Shown here: one piece after another, positions 8,283 through 16,684 of the stretch | Layout: each line of letters begins with the position of its first letter | Numbering within the stretch: the stretch's first letter is position 1 | Source of the DNA: JAHEGP01 sp963792875 | GTDB taxonomy: Bacteria > Pseudomonadota > Gammaproteobacteria > Pseudomonadales > JAHEGP01 | Direction of reading: 5' to 3' | DNA: 64,000 nucleotides | Assembly (NCBI GenBank): GCA_963792875.1 | Contig: CAWBXV010000002.1 | Coordinates: 1-64,000 of the forward strand | Notes under the pieces: model-generated | Seen by the model: the letters and a program-made list of their open reading frames with translations, nothing else | Databases searched by the model: none | What the model was told of the DNA's origin: nothing | Position numbers and translations under genes: made by a program

Positions 8283-8977
8283 CACACGGTCAGATAGCGC
8301 TTGACCAGCGCCGCATCCAGCTCGCCGATGCCGCCGCCGGCCACCACCCGCCCCTTGTCCATGATGGCGAAGTGGTCGCAGACGCGCTGCACGAAGGGCA
8401 GCTTCTGCTCGACCAGCAGCACCGTCAACCCCAGCTCGGCGTTGAGGCGTTTGATGATGTCGCCGATCTCGTGCACGATATTGGGCTGGATGCCCTCGGT
8501 GGGCTCGTCCAGCACCAGCAGCTGCGGGTCGGTGACCAGGGCGCGGCCGATGGCCAGCTGCTGCTGCTGCCCGCCGGAGAGGTCGCCGCCGCGGCGCCGC
8601 AGCATGGTGCGCAGCACCGGGAAGATCGCGAAGATGGCCTCGGGGATGTCCCGGCACCCGTCGCCGCGCGCCGGCAGCCCCACCCGCAGGTTCTCCTCCA
8701 CCGTCAGCAGCGGGAAGATCATGCGCCCCTGCGGCACGTAGCCGATGCCGAGGCCGGCGCGGGCGTGGGCGGGCTGGCCGCGCAGGTCCGTGCCGGCCAG
8801 CGCCATGGCGCCGGACTGCACCGGCAGCAGCCCCATGATGCACTGCAGCAGCGTGGTCTTGCCGACGCCGTTGCGCCCCATCAGGCTGAAGCAGGCGCCG
8901 CGCGGGATGTGCAGGTCCAGGTCCCACAGCGTGTGGCTCTGGCCGTAGAACTGATTGAGTTGCGTGATCGCCAGCAT
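8282..8977 (-). CDS. urtE: Urea ABC transporter ATP-binding protein UrtE
   Basis: The protein has 231 residues and is one of the two ATPases that drive the Urt high-affinity urea importer of the branched-chain amino acid (LivF-like) class. Walker A (MGRNGVGKTT, about residues 34-43), the signature LSGGQQQQLAIGRAL and Walker B LLVLDEPTEGIQPN are all present. The LDEPTEGIQPN segment is typical of UrtE. It follows urtD after a 12-base gap and overlaps the next gene by one base. It is the last recognised transporter gene of the minus-strand operon. Confidence 0.95.
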   Translation of the reverse strand: MLAITQLNQFYGQSHTLWDLDLHIPRGACFSLMGRNGVGKTTLLQCIMGLLPVQSGAMALAGTDLRGQPAHARAGLGIGYVPQGRMIFPLLTVEENLRVGLPARGDGCRDIPEAIFAIFPVLRTMLRRRGGDLSGGQQQQLAIGRALVTDPQLLVLDEPTEGIQPNIVHEIGDIIKRLNAELGLTVLLVEQKLPFVQRVCDHFAIMDKGRVVAGGGIGELDAALVKRYLTV

Positions 8978-8989
8978 GGTGTCGGGCCC

Positions 8990-9814
8990 CTACTCACCCA
9001 GGTAGACTTCGATGACTTTCGGATTGGCCTGCACCTGGTCCATGGTGCCCTCGGCCAGCACGCTGCCCTCGTGCAGCACGATCACCCGCCGGGCGATCTT
9101 GCGCACGAACTCCATGTCGTGCTCCACCACCACCACCGAGTGGCGCCCGGCCAGGGCGTTGAGCAGCTCCGCGGTCTGGTCCATCTCCTGCTGCGTCATG
9201 CCGGCCACCGGCTCATCCACCAGCAGCAGGCGCGGCTCCTGCATCAGCAGCATGCCGATCTCCAGCCACTGTTTCTGGCCGTGCGACAGCTCCCCGGCCG
9301 GGCGCCCGACCTCCTGCGCCAGGCCGATCTGCGTCACCACCTCGTCGATGCGCTCGCGCTGGGCGGGGCTCAGGCGGGCGAACAGCGAGGGCCACACCCG
9401 CTTGTCGACCTTCATGGCCAGCTCGAGGTTTTCGAACACGGTGAGAAACTCGAACACCGTGGGCTTCTGGAACTTGCGGCCGATGCCGGCCAGGGCGATA
9501 TCCGGCTCGTCCAGCTTCAGCAGGTCGATGCGCCGCCCGAAGAAGGCCGTGCCCTCATCGGGCCGGGTCTTGCCGGTGACCACGTCCATCATGGTGGTCT
9601 TGCCCGCCCCGTTGGGCCCGATGATGCACAGCAGCTCGCCGTCCTCCACGTACAGGCTGAGGTCGTTCAGCGCCTTGAAGCCGTCGAAGCTGACCGAGAT
9701 ATCCTCCAGGTAGAGCGCCACCCCCTGGCCGGTGTCGAGCCGGAACTTGAGCTCCGGCGGCGGCATCAGAAAGCTGAAGACGTGGTCGCGGTCGAGCCAT
9801 TCCTTCCAGTCCAT
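8990..9814 (-). CDS. urtD: Urea ABC transporter ATP-binding protein UrtD
   Basis: The protein has 274 residues and is the LivG-like ATPase of the urea importer. After an extra N-terminal stretch of about 30 residues come Walker A (GPNGAGKTT, about 66-74), the signature LSHGQKQWLEIGMLL and Walker B LLLVDEPVAGMT. The start MDWKEWLDRD lies 2 bases beyond the urtC stop. UrtD and UrtE are expected to form the cytoplasmic ATPase dimer on UrtB/UrtC. Confidence 0.95.
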   Translation of the reverse strand: MDWKEWLDRDHVFSFLMPPPELKFRLDTGQGVALYLEDISVSFDGFKALNDLSLYVEDGELLCIIGPNGAGKTTMMDVVTGKTRPDEGTAFFGRRIDLLKLDEPDIALAGIGRKFQKPTVFEFLTVFENLELAMKVDKRVWPSLFARLSPAQRERIDEVVTQIGLAQEVGRPAGELSHGQKQWLEIGMLLMQEPRLLLVDEPVAGMTQQEMDQTAELLNALAGRHSVVVVEHDMEFVRKIARRVIVLHEGSVLAEGTMDQVQANPKVIEVYLGE

Positions 9815-9816
9815 CG

Positions 9817-10896
9817 CTATTTCTCCCGCCTCAGCAAGCCGATGATGCCGCGCGGCAGGTACAGCGTCACCACCACGAACAGCGCGCCCAGCGCGAACAG
9901 CCACACCTCCGGCATGGCCGCCGTGAACACGGTCTTGGCGTAGTTGACCAGCCCGGCGCCCAGCACCGCCCCGTACAGCGTGCCGCGCCCGCCGATGGCC
10001 ACCCAGATCACCAGCTCGATGGAGTTGAGCGGGGCGAACTCGCCGGGGTTGATGATGCCCACCTGCGGCACGTACAGCGCCCCGGCGATGCCGGCCAGCA
10101 CCGCCGAGAAGGTGAAGATCCACAGCTTGAAGCGCTCCACCCGGTAGCCGATGAAGCGCGCCCGGCTCTCGGCGTCGCGCAGCGCCACCACGATGCGGCC
10201 CAGGCGCGAGTTCACCACGAAGCGGCACAGCAGATAGCCCAGCGCCAGCATCAGCGCCGACACCACGAACAGCGCCGCCCGGGTGGCGTCGCTCTGCAGG
10301 TTGAAGCCGAGGAGGTCCTTGAAGTCGGTCAGGCCGTTGTTGCCGCCGAAGCCCATCTCGTTGCGGAAGAAGGCCAGCATCAGGGCGTAGGTGAGGGCCT
10401 GGGTGATGATCGACAGGTACACGCCGGTCACCCGCGAGCGGAACGCCAGCCAGCCGAACACCAGGGCCAGCGCCCCGGGCACCAGCATCACCATCGCCGC
10501 GGCGAACCAGAAGTGGTCGAAGCCGTACCAGTACCACGGCAGCTCCTGCCAGTTGAGGAACACCATGAAGTCGGGCAGCAGCGGGTCGCCGTAGACGCCC
10601 CGCGTGCCGATCTGGCGCATCAGGTACATGCCCATGGCGTAGCCGCCCAGGGCAAAAAAGGCCCCGTGACCCAGGCTGAGGATACCGCAGTAGCCCCACA
10701 CCAGGTCCAGGGCCAGGGCCAGCAGGGCAAAGCACAGGTACTTGCCCAGCAGGGTTACCCAGTAGCTGGAGAGGTGGAACGCCGACCCCTCGGGCAGCAG
10801 CAGGCTGCACACCGGCACCGCGATGCAGGCCAGGGCCAGCAGCGCCAGCAGCACGGCGCCGCCGCGGTCGCTGGCGATCAGTTTGCGCATGATCAT
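9817..10896 (-). CDS. urtC: Urea ABC transporter permease UrtC
   Basis: The protein has 359 residues and is a LivM-like inner-membrane permease with about 8-10 hydrophobic segments. Conserved features include GYCGILSLGHGAFFALGGYAMGMY split over a membrane segment and the cytoplasmic loop GRIVVALRDAESRARFIGY, the ATPase-contacting region of this class. The start MIMRKLIASDRGG lies two bases after the urtB stop. It pairs with UrtB to form the urea channel. Confidence 0.94.
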   Translation of the reverse strand: MIMRKLIASDRGGAVLLALLALACIAVPVCSLLLPEGSAFHLSSYWVTLLGKYLCFALLALALDLVWGYCGILSLGHGAFFALGGYAMGMYLMRQIGTRGVYGDPLLPDFMVFLNWQELPWYWYGFDHFWFAAAMVMLVPGALALVFGWLAFRSRVTGVYLSIITQALTYALMLAFFRNEMGFGGNNGLTDFKDLLGFNLQSDATRAALFVVSALMLALGYLLCRFVVNSRLGRIVVALRDAESRARFIGYRVERFKLWIFTFSAVLAGIAGALYVPQVGIINPGEFAPLNSIELVIWVAIGGRGTLYGAVLGAGLVNYAKTVFTAAMPEVWLFALGALFVVVTLYLPRGIIGLLRREK

Positions 10897-10898
10897 GC

Positions 10899-12533
10899 TC
10901 AGCCCTCCGCCGCCCGGCCCTTCTGCGGAAACAATCCGCGGGGCCGCTTCTGAATGAACAGGATGATGAACACCAGCACCAGGATCTTGGCCATCACCGC
11001 CCCCGCCCAGGGTTCGATCAGCTTGTTGCCGATACCCAGCGACATGCCGCCGATGAGCGTGCCCCACAGGTTGCCCACGCCGCCGAACACCACCACCATG
11101 AACGAGTCGACGATATAGGCCTGGCCCAGGTTGGGGCCGACATTGGTCAGCTGTGACAGCGCCACCCCGGCGATGCCGGCGATGCCGGAGCCGAGGCCGA
11201 AGGTCATGGCGTCGACGCGGCCGCTGCGGATGCCCATGGCCTGCGCCATGGCGCGGTTCTGCGACACGGCGCGCACCTCCAGGCCCAGGCGGGTGCGCCG
11301 CAGGATCAGCAGCAGCGCGCCGAACACCAGCAGGCAGAAGACGACGATGTAGAGCCGGTTGTAGGTGAGCGAGAGAAAGTCGTTGATCACCAGCGAGCCG
11401 CTCATCCACTCGGGCGTGACCACGGCGCGGTTATTGGCGGAAAAGATCATGCGCACCGCCTGCTGCAGGATCAGGCTCACGCCGAAGGTCGCCAGCAGGG
11501 TCTCCAGCGGGCGGCCGTAGAGATGGCGGATGACGGTGCGCTCGATGGCGATGCCCACCGCGCCCGACACCACGAAGGCGGCGGGAACGGCCACCAGCAG
11601 CGACCAGCCGATCGCCTGCGGCATCGCCTGCTGGACCACGAAGGTGGTATAGGCCCCGAGCATGATCAGCTCGCCGTGGGCCATGTTGATCACGCCCATG
11701 ACGCCGAAGGTGATGGCCAGGCCGATGGCCGCCAGCACCAGGATGGAGCCCAGGCTGATGCCGAAGAACAGGGTCTCGAGCCCCCCATAGAAGGCGATCT
11801 GGCTGTCGACGGCCTTCAGCAGCCGGGCGGCCGACTGGCGGGTGGCCGCGTCCATGGCCGGGTCGACGCTGAGGGTCAGCAGCCGGTTGCGCACGGCGTT
11901 GTCGACCTGGCCCTCCAGTCCGGCCAGCGCCCGCAGGCGGGTGTCCGCATCGTCGCTGTCGAGGTCGCGCAGCAGCAGCGCGGCGTCGATCGCGGCCAGC
12001 ACCCGCGCATCCGTCTCGGCGCGCCGCACCTCGCGCAGCACCTCGGCCAGCGGCTCGTCGAGCTGCCCGGCCATGTTCTTCACCGCCGCCAGCCGCACCG
12101 CCGGGTCGGCATCGGCCAGCCGGATGTGCGCGAGCAGGTCCCTGAGGCTGCCGCGCAGCTGATTGTTGACGCCGATCTTGCGCAGCTTGCGCTTGCTGAC
12201 GTTGCCGAGGTCGGCACCGGAGGCCGCCGCCACCAGGTCGTAGCCCTTTGTGGCCGGGGTGGCGACCACCACCTCGCCGGTCTGCTTCAGGGTGTAGAGA
12301 CGACCCTCGAGCATGTGCGCCAGAATCTGCTCGACCCGCGGTTCAGCGGTCGCCGCCAGCTGCGCCGCCGCCGCGGCCTTGTCGTCGTAGGATGGGGCGT
12401 CCAGCGCCGCCACCAGCGCAGCGAAGTCGCTCTCGGCCCGCGCCGCACCGCTGAGCGCCAGCAGCGCGCACAGGCAGCAGCGCCACCAGCGCCGCCCCGG
12501 ATGAATTCTGTTGTCGAATGCTGTCATGGACAT
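10899..12533 (-). CDS. urtB: Urea ABC transporter permease UrtB with HEAT-like N-domain
   Basis: The protein has 544 residues. A signal peptide (about 1-33, ending SGAARAE) is followed by a helical extracytoplasmic domain of about 200 residues with HEAT-like repeats (DADPAVRLAAVKNM, DADTRLRALAGLEG). A LivH-like permease domain follows from about residue 250 (GVMGVINMAHGELIMLGAYT, and AVSQNRAMAQAMGI in the coupling loop). The long N-domain is usual in proteobacterial UrtB and is absent from LivH. The start is ATG at 12533 or two codons later; no clear ribosome-binding site distinguishes them. Confidence 0.93.
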   Translation of the reverse strand: MSMTAFDNRIHPGRRWWRCCLCALLALSGAARAESDFAALVAALDAPSYDDKAAAAAQLAATAEPRVEQILAHMLEGRLYTLKQTGEVVVATPATKGYDLVAAASGADLGNVSKRKLRKIGVNNQLRGSLRDLLAHIRLADADPAVRLAAVKNMAGQLDEPLAEVLREVRRAETDARVLAAIDAALLLRDLDSDDADTRLRALAGLEGQVDNAVRNRLLTLSVDPAMDAATRQSAARLLKAVDSQIAFYGGLETLFFGISLGSILVLAAIGLAITFGVMGVINMAHGELIMLGAYTTFVVQQAMPQAIGWSLLVAVPAAFVVSGAVGIAIERTVIRHLYGRPLETLLATFGVSLILQQAVRMIFSANNRAVVTPEWMSGSLVINDFLSLTYNRLYIVVFCLLVFGALLLILRRTRLGLEVRAVSQNRAMAQAMGIRSGRVDAMTFGLGSGIAGIAGVALSQLTNVGPNLGQAYIVDSFMVVVFGGVGNLWGTLIGGMSLGIGNKLIEPWAGAVMAKILVLVFIILFIQKRPRGLFPQKGRAAEG

Positions 12534-12553
12534 TCACACTATTGCGAGGTGGA

Positions 12554-12596
12554 GACGACCCGCCGGGCGCGCATCCCTGGCGCCGAGCGGGTCGTC
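12554..12596. terminator. Intra-operon hairpin between urtA and urtB
   Basis: A 10-bp perfect stem (GACGACCCGC / GCGGGTCGTC) with a 23-base loop lies in the 127-base gap after urtA. No U-tract follows. Hairpins placed after binding-protein genes often protect the upstream message and lower expression of the downstream permease genes. Confidence 0.5.
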
Positions 12597-12660
12597 CGCA
12601 TCATCAAAGCTGTCGCGGCAGCGGCAGGCGGTCAGGCCCGCCGCCGCCGACAGGGCGCTC

Positions 12661-13956
12661 CTAGTAGTTCTGACCCGAGCACTGCTTGGTCTTGGTGTTG
12701 TAGTTGCCGCAGGAGATCGGCGGCGTCCAGTCGGAGATGATGTCCCTGGAGCCGGGCAGGAAGTCCGACCAGGCGTCGCCGGGCACCAGCCCTTTGGTCT
12801 GCCAGACCGTCTCGAACTGGCCGTCGTCCTGGATCTCGCCGATCAGCACGGGCTTGGTGATGTGGTGGTTGGGCAGCATCCTGGCGGTACCGCCGGTCAG
12901 GTTGGGCACCTCGACGCCGATGATGGCCTGCTCGACCTTGGTCGGGTCCGTCGACTTGGCCTTGTTGACCGCAGCCACCCACATCTTGAAGCCGATGTAG
13001 GTCGCCTCCATGGGATCGTTGGTCACGCGCTCGTCGTCGCCGATGAACGCCAGCCAGCCGTCGATGAACTTGTCGTTGGCCGGGCTGTCGACGCTCATGA
13101 AGTAGTTCCAGGCCGCCAGATGGCCCACCAGGGGCTTGGTGTCGATACCGGAGAGCTCTTCCTCACCCACCGAGAAGGCCACCACCGGGATGTCCTCGGC
13201 GGAGACGCCCTGGTTGCCCAGCTCCTTGTAGAAGGGCACGTTGGCGTCGCCGTTGATGGTGGACACCACGGCGGTCTTCCTGCCCTTGGAGCCGAACTTC
13301 TTGATGTCGGACACGATGGACTGCCAGTCGGAGTGACCGAAGGGCGTGTAGTTGATCATGATGTCCTGGTCCTTGACGCCCTTGGACTTCAGGTAGGCCT
13401 CCAGGATCTTGTTGGTGGTGCGCGGGTACACGTAGTCGGTGCCCGCCAGCACCCAGCGCTTGACGCCGACGTCCTTCATCAGATAGTCCACCGCCGGAAT
13501 GGCCTGCTGGTTGGGCGCGGCGCCGGTGTAGAACACGTTCTTGGACGACTCCTCACCCTCGTACTGCACCGGGTAGAACAGCAGCCCGTTGAGCTCCTCG
13601 AACACCGGCAGCACCGACTTGCGCGACACCGAGGTCCAGCAGCCGAACACCACGTCGACCTTGTCCTTCTCCAGCAGCTCGCGCGCCTTCTCGGCAAACA
13701 GCGGCCAGTTGGAGGCGGGGTCCACCACCACGGCCTCCAGCTTCCTGCCCAGCAGGCCGCCGGCCTTGTTCTGCTCGTCCACCAGCATCAGCACGGTGTC
13801 CTTGAGCGTGGTCTCGCTGATGGCCATGGTGCCGGACAGCGAGTGCAGGACGCCGACCTTGATGGTCTCCTCCGCCAGCGCGACCCCGGCGCTCATGAGG
13901 CCGGCGGCCGACAGCGCCAGCGCCGAGAGTGAGTGACGTAATTGCTTTGCTTTCAT
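12661..13956 (-). CDS. urtA: Urea ABC transporter substrate-binding protein UrtA
   Basis: The protein has 431 residues and is the periplasmic urea receptor (type I fold, Leu/Ile/Val-binding-protein-like). It has a signal peptide (about 1-28, ending GVALAEE), then IKVGVLHSLSGTMAISE, KLEAVVVDPASNWP, VFGCWTSVSRKSVLPV and FYPVQYEGEESS, all hallmark UrtA segments. The ribosome-binding site GGGGAAA lies ahead of the ATG. It is flanked by hairpins on both sides, consistent with expression at a higher level than the permease genes. Confidence 0.96.
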   Translation of the reverse strand: MKAKQLRHSLSALALSAAGLMSAGVALAEETIKVGVLHSLSGTMAISETTLKDTVLMLVDEQNKAGGLLGRKLEAVVVDPASNWPLFAEKARELLEKDKVDVVFGCWTSVSRKSVLPVFEELNGLLFYPVQYEGEESSKNVFYTGAAPNQQAIPAVDYLMKDVGVKRWVLAGTDYVYPRTTNKILEAYLKSKGVKDQDIMINYTPFGHSDWQSIVSDIKKFGSKGRKTAVVSTINGDANVPFYKELGNQGVSAEDIPVVAFSVGEEELSGIDTKPLVGHLAAWNYFMSVDSPANDKFIDGWLAFIGDDERVTNDPMEATYIGFKMWVAAVNKAKSTDPTKVEQAIIGVEVPNLTGGTARMLPNHHITKPVLIGEIQDDGQFETVWQTKGLVPGDAWSDFLPGSRDIISDWTPPISCGNYNTKTKQCSGQNY

Positions 13957-13981
13957 ACGATTTCCCCGTTGGTGGTGTTCC

Positions 13982-14008
13982 GCCGCGCCGCCGACGCAGC
14001 GGCGCGGC
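13982..14008. terminator. GC-rich hairpin between porin gene and urtA
   Basis: A 10-bp perfect stem (GCCGCGCCGC / GCGGCGCGGC) with a 7-base loop lies in the 68-base gap between the porin stop and the urtA start. No U-tract is present. It is probably an RNA processing or stability element in a shared transcript. Confidence 0.5.
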
Positions 14009-14024
14009 CATGTGACACTGTGTT

Positions 14025-15188
14025 TCAGATTTGAACCTGCAGGCCCAGCTTCACGGCGGCGACATCACTGCCGGGTCCACCGCTGGCGTTGGCGTCGCCG
14101 GTGGTGTAGTTGAGGTTGACCTTGGCGTTGTGGCTTCTGATCACGTAGTTGAGGCCCAGCTCCAGCAGGTCACTGTCGTCGGCGTAGTCGTCCGGCGAGG
14201 TGCTGGTATAGCGCACGTAGGGCTGGAACTTGCCGATGCCGACCTCGGCGGGAAACAGCCAGGCAAAGGTGCCAAACCACGAGTCGCCGTCGAACAGGCA
14301 GAAGCAATCCCCGTCCGCCCTGGCCAGCGACGACAGGTCGGTGTCGAACACCTTGTACTCGCCGTCGATGGTCATCACGTGCTCGCCGATCACCTGCTCC
14401 CACAGCACGTCGACCACGTAGCCGGTGAAGTCGGCGGCCTCGATCGCCGTGCCGGCGCCGTCGGTCTGGTGCTGCACCACGAAGCCCAGGGTGAAGACAT
14501 TGCCCAGCCCGCCGTAGTAGGTACCGCTGGTGTAGTAGCCCGGGTTCTGCTCCAGGTTGAGGAAGTTGTAGGCGAAGCGCGCCGCGTACAGCAGGCTGTC
14601 CTTGTCGTTGGAGGCGCCGTTGTAGCCGTCGAAGGCGCCGACCGCGTACTGGAATTTCCCGACCGTGCCCCAGAACGTGACGCCGTTGTCACGGCCGTAC
14701 TTGCCGGCGTCGTTGTTGAGCTGATCGGACGGGAACAGCGGCACGGTGTACTGGTTCCAGTTGAGGCTGTAGAACGGCCCGTTCATCTCGATGCGGTCGG
14801 CCGGCGTGAGCATGCGCCCCATCCAGATGTTGAACTGCGGCATGAACTCCAGCTGCGCCATCGCGTCGAGCACGAACAGGTCGCCGTCGGCGCCGCAGTC
14901 GCTGCACCAATTGCTGATCTCCGTGTTGAACACCAGCTTGACGTACTTGTGCACCTGCCCCGAGACGTAAAGGCGCATGTTTTCGACCGCGAAGTCCTTG
15001 GACCAGTCCTTGCCGCTGTTGGCGCCGTCCTCGACGGTAGAGAACGAGGTCTTGATGCCTGCCCCTACGCTGACCCAGTGGGTGTCATCGACGGCGATCT
15101 TGGCCCCGGCCACAGCCTGACCCGACAGGGCGATCAGGCTCGCTGCACCCAGCAGCTGCGGCAATGTTTGCAATCTTCGTGTACTCAC
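14025..15188 (-). CDS. Porin, first gene of the urea transport operon
   Basis: This outer-membrane porin has about 387 residues. I prefer the GTG start at 15188 (STRRLQTLPQ...), because AGGGGG lies 10 bases ahead and a clean signal peptide ending SGQAVAG follows; an ATG at 15227 adds 13 residues. The body resembles phosphate-selective (OprP/O-like) porins: DFAVENMRLYVSGQVHKYVK, FMPQFNIWMGRMLTP, and a C-terminal LGLQVQI. It lies directly behind a sigma-54 promoter and 68 bases before urtA, so it probably lets urea or short amides through the outer membrane. The substrate is inferred from context. Confidence 0.82.
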   Translation of the reverse strand: MSTRRLQTLPQLLGAASLIALSGQAVAGAKIAVDDTHWVSVGAGIKTSFSTVEDGANSGKDWSKDFAVENMRLYVSGQVHKYVKLVFNTEISNWCSDCGADGDLFVLDAMAQLEFMPQFNIWMGRMLTPADRIEMNGPFYSLNWNQYTVPLFPSDQLNNDAGKYGRDNGVTFWGTVGKFQYAVGAFDGYNGASNDKDSLLYAARFAYNFLNLEQNPGYYTSGTYYGGLGNVFTLGFVVQHQTDGAGTAIEAADFTGYVVDVLWEQVIGEHVMTIDGEYKVFDTDLSSLARADGDCFCLFDGDSWFGTFAWLFPAEVGIGKFQPYVRYTSTSPDDYADDSDLLELGLNYVIRSHNAKVNLNYTTGDANASGGPGSDVAAVKLGLQVQI

Positions 15189-15278
15189 AACCACGTTACC
15201 CCCTAAAGCTATCGCTGCGGACGACATCGCTCGCAGCCGGCGCGCGCTGCCAGGGCAGGCCCGCTCAGGCCAAGCTAA

Positions 15279-15293
15279 GCAATGACCGTGCCA
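15279..15293 (-). promoter_or_regulatory. Sigma-54 promoter of porin-urt operon
   Basis: The minus strand reads TGGCACGGTCATTGC followed by TT, a near-perfect TGGCAC-N5-TTGC. Transcription would begin near 15267, about 80 bases before the preferred porin start. Sigma-54 promoters need an activator; the NtrC-like site at 15530-15545 lies about 240 bases upstream. Confidence 0.8.
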
Positions 15294-15519
15294 TGTCCTG
15301 ACCCACGGCTCTCGCGCGCAGCCCGTCGGCGCCCCCCAGCGCGCCCTCGGGCCGGGACGGCGAATGCCCGCAAATCAGCCACTTGAGGCCGCCGCGGGGA
15401 GGCGACGGCACAGCCTTCACAAGCCGCAAAAAGTCTGCGCGGCAGCGCCGGCGGCGGCGCGGGCCGCACCGCGCGCGCTCTGCCTGCGCACCGCAGGCTG
15501 GCAGCCCGGCGTGCCCGAT

Positions 15520-15545
15520 TGGTGCGGCCGCACCACCGCAGTGCA
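15520..15545. promoter_or_regulatory. NtrC-like enhancer site
   Basis: GCACCACCGCAGTGC (15530-15544) has the GCAC-N7-GTGC layout of the NtrC sites at enterobacterial glnA. It overlaps a perfect 16-bp palindrome TGGTGCGGCCGCACCA (15520-15535). It lies about 140 bases above the ure promoters and about 240 above the urt promoter, within the usual range for an enhancer. Confidence 0.55.
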
Positions 15546-15682
15546 GCGGCACGCCCGGCCAGGGCGCCGCCGCTGTGGTCAGGGCCCCGCCGCGCAGCGC
15601 AGGCCTGACGAGCGCGGGCGCGGCCAGCGGGCCCGGGCGGCCCGGCCCGGCGCCCACTGAAACCGCAGCGCCGCCAGAGCCC

Positions 15683-15715
15683 GGCACGGTATTTGCGCAT
15701 CGGCACGTTATTTGC
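15683..15715 (+). promoter_or_regulatory. Two tandem sigma-54-like promoters of ure operon
   Basis: GGCAC-GGTAT-TTGC (15683-15696) and GGCAC-GTTAT-TTGC (15702-15715) both have the exact sigma-54 spacing and lie 19 bases apart. The downstream copy would start transcription near 15727, 68 bases before ureD. One may be a decoy or modulator. Confidence 0.68.
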
Positions 15716-15794
15716 ATAATGGCGTCTGAATATGGCAGCGCCCCTTCCCGACCGGCAGCAGGCGGCCGCCCCAAGCTGCGACGAGTGAGCCTCC

Positions 15795-16667
15795 ATGCCC
15801 CATGCCGCCATGACCGACACCACCACCGCCCCCGCCGGCTGGCTGGGCGCACTGGAGCTCGGCCTGGCGCTGCGCGAGGGCGCCACCCGCATCACGGAGC
15901 GCCGCCACCGCGGCCCCATGCTCGTCCAGCGCCCCTTCTACCCCGAGGGCCGGCGCTGCGCGCACATCTACCTGCTGCATCCACCGGGCGGGCTGGTGGG
16001 CGGCGACCGCCTCGACTGCCGCGTCCGGCTGGAGGCGGACAGCCATGGCCTGATCACGACGCCGGCAGCCGGCAAGGCCTACCGGGTGGACGTGCGGGGG
16101 CGCCGGCAGGACCAGCACAGCAGCGCGCGGGTGGGCCCCGGCGCCGCGCTGGAGTGGCTGCCCCAGGAGACCATCGCCTTCAACGGCGCGAACCTCGACG
16201 CCAGCACGCACATCGAGCTGGCCGCCTCCGCCCGGGTGTTCGGCTGGGACATGCTGTGCCTGGGCCGCCCCGCCGCAGGCGAGACTTTCCGCCGCGGCCA
16301 CGTGCGCCAGCGCCTGGAGCTGTGGCGCGAGGGCAGGCCGCTGCTGCTGGACCGCGGCGACTACGACGCCGGCGGCGACATCCTGCAGGCGGCCTGGGGA
16401 CTGGGCGGGCAGCCCGTGCTGGGCACCCTGTTCGCGCACTGGCCGCAGCCCGACACCGACACGGCGCTGGCGCTGGCGCGCGAGACCATCGCCGCCAGCG
16501 GCTACGACGGCCGCTGCGGGGCGACGCTGGTGAGCGGCGTGCTGCTGGTGCGCTGCCTGGGCGCGGACACCGAGGCGATGCGCCACCTGTTCATGCGCCT
16601 GTGGCAGGCGCTGCGGCCGCTGGTGATCGGCCGCCAGGCCTGCCCGCCGCGCATCTGGAACACCTGA
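15795..16667 (+). CDS. ureD: Urease accessory protein UreD
   Basis: The protein has 290 residues (275 if it starts at the second ATG, 15840-like MTDTTT at 15810 giving 285). UreD is the scaffold that binds apo-urease and receives UreF/UreG for nickel insertion. Conserved segments include GPMLVQRPFYPEG, HPPGGLVGGDRLDC, TTPAAGKAYR and LEWLPQETIAFNGA. It is the first gene of the ure operon, with no strong ribosome-binding site visible. Confidence 0.92.
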   Translation: MPHAAMTDTTTAPAGWLGALELGLALREGATRITERRHRGPMLVQRPFYPEGRRCAHIYLLHPPGGLVGGDRLDCRVRLEADSHGLITTPAAGKAYRVDVRGRRQDQHSSARVGPGAALEWLPQETIAFNGANLDASTHIELAASARVFGWDMLCLGRPAAGETFRRGHVRQRLELWREGRPLLLDRGDYDAGGDILQAAWGLGGQPVLGTLFAHWPQPDTDTALALARETIAASGYDGRCGATLVSGVLLVRCLGADTEAMRHLFMRLWQALRPLVIGRQACPPRIWNT

Positions 16668-16684
16668 CATCACTGGAGAACGAC

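Larger units (their letters stand above)
4300..8725. repeat. Right arm of giant inverted repeat (intact copy)
   Basis: This is the high-quality half of the inverted repeat. It runs from the fold at 4300 to about 8725, inside urtE, where similarity ends only because the left arm reaches base 1. All five genes here are open and have plausible starts and ribosome-binding sites, so this arm should be treated as the real genome. Confidence 0.9.
15189..15794. other. Divergent regulatory region of the urea locus
   Basis: This gene-free stretch separates the porin/urt operon from the ure operon. It holds a minus-strand sigma-54 promoter, two plus-strand sigma-54-like promoters and an NtrC-like site between them. 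No gene was found in it. Confidence 0.75.

Noticed and set aside
1..8725. Composite transposon or natural genomic inversion duplication
   Set aside because: No transposase, insertion-sequence ends or target duplication were seen. The axis has no spacer, and divergence is indel-rich in one arm only, which fits a read artefact better.
8141..9943. Open frame of 600 codons on the plus strand
   Set aside because: It is antisense to urtE and urtD, with a His/Gln/Ala-rich composition typical of a shadow frame.
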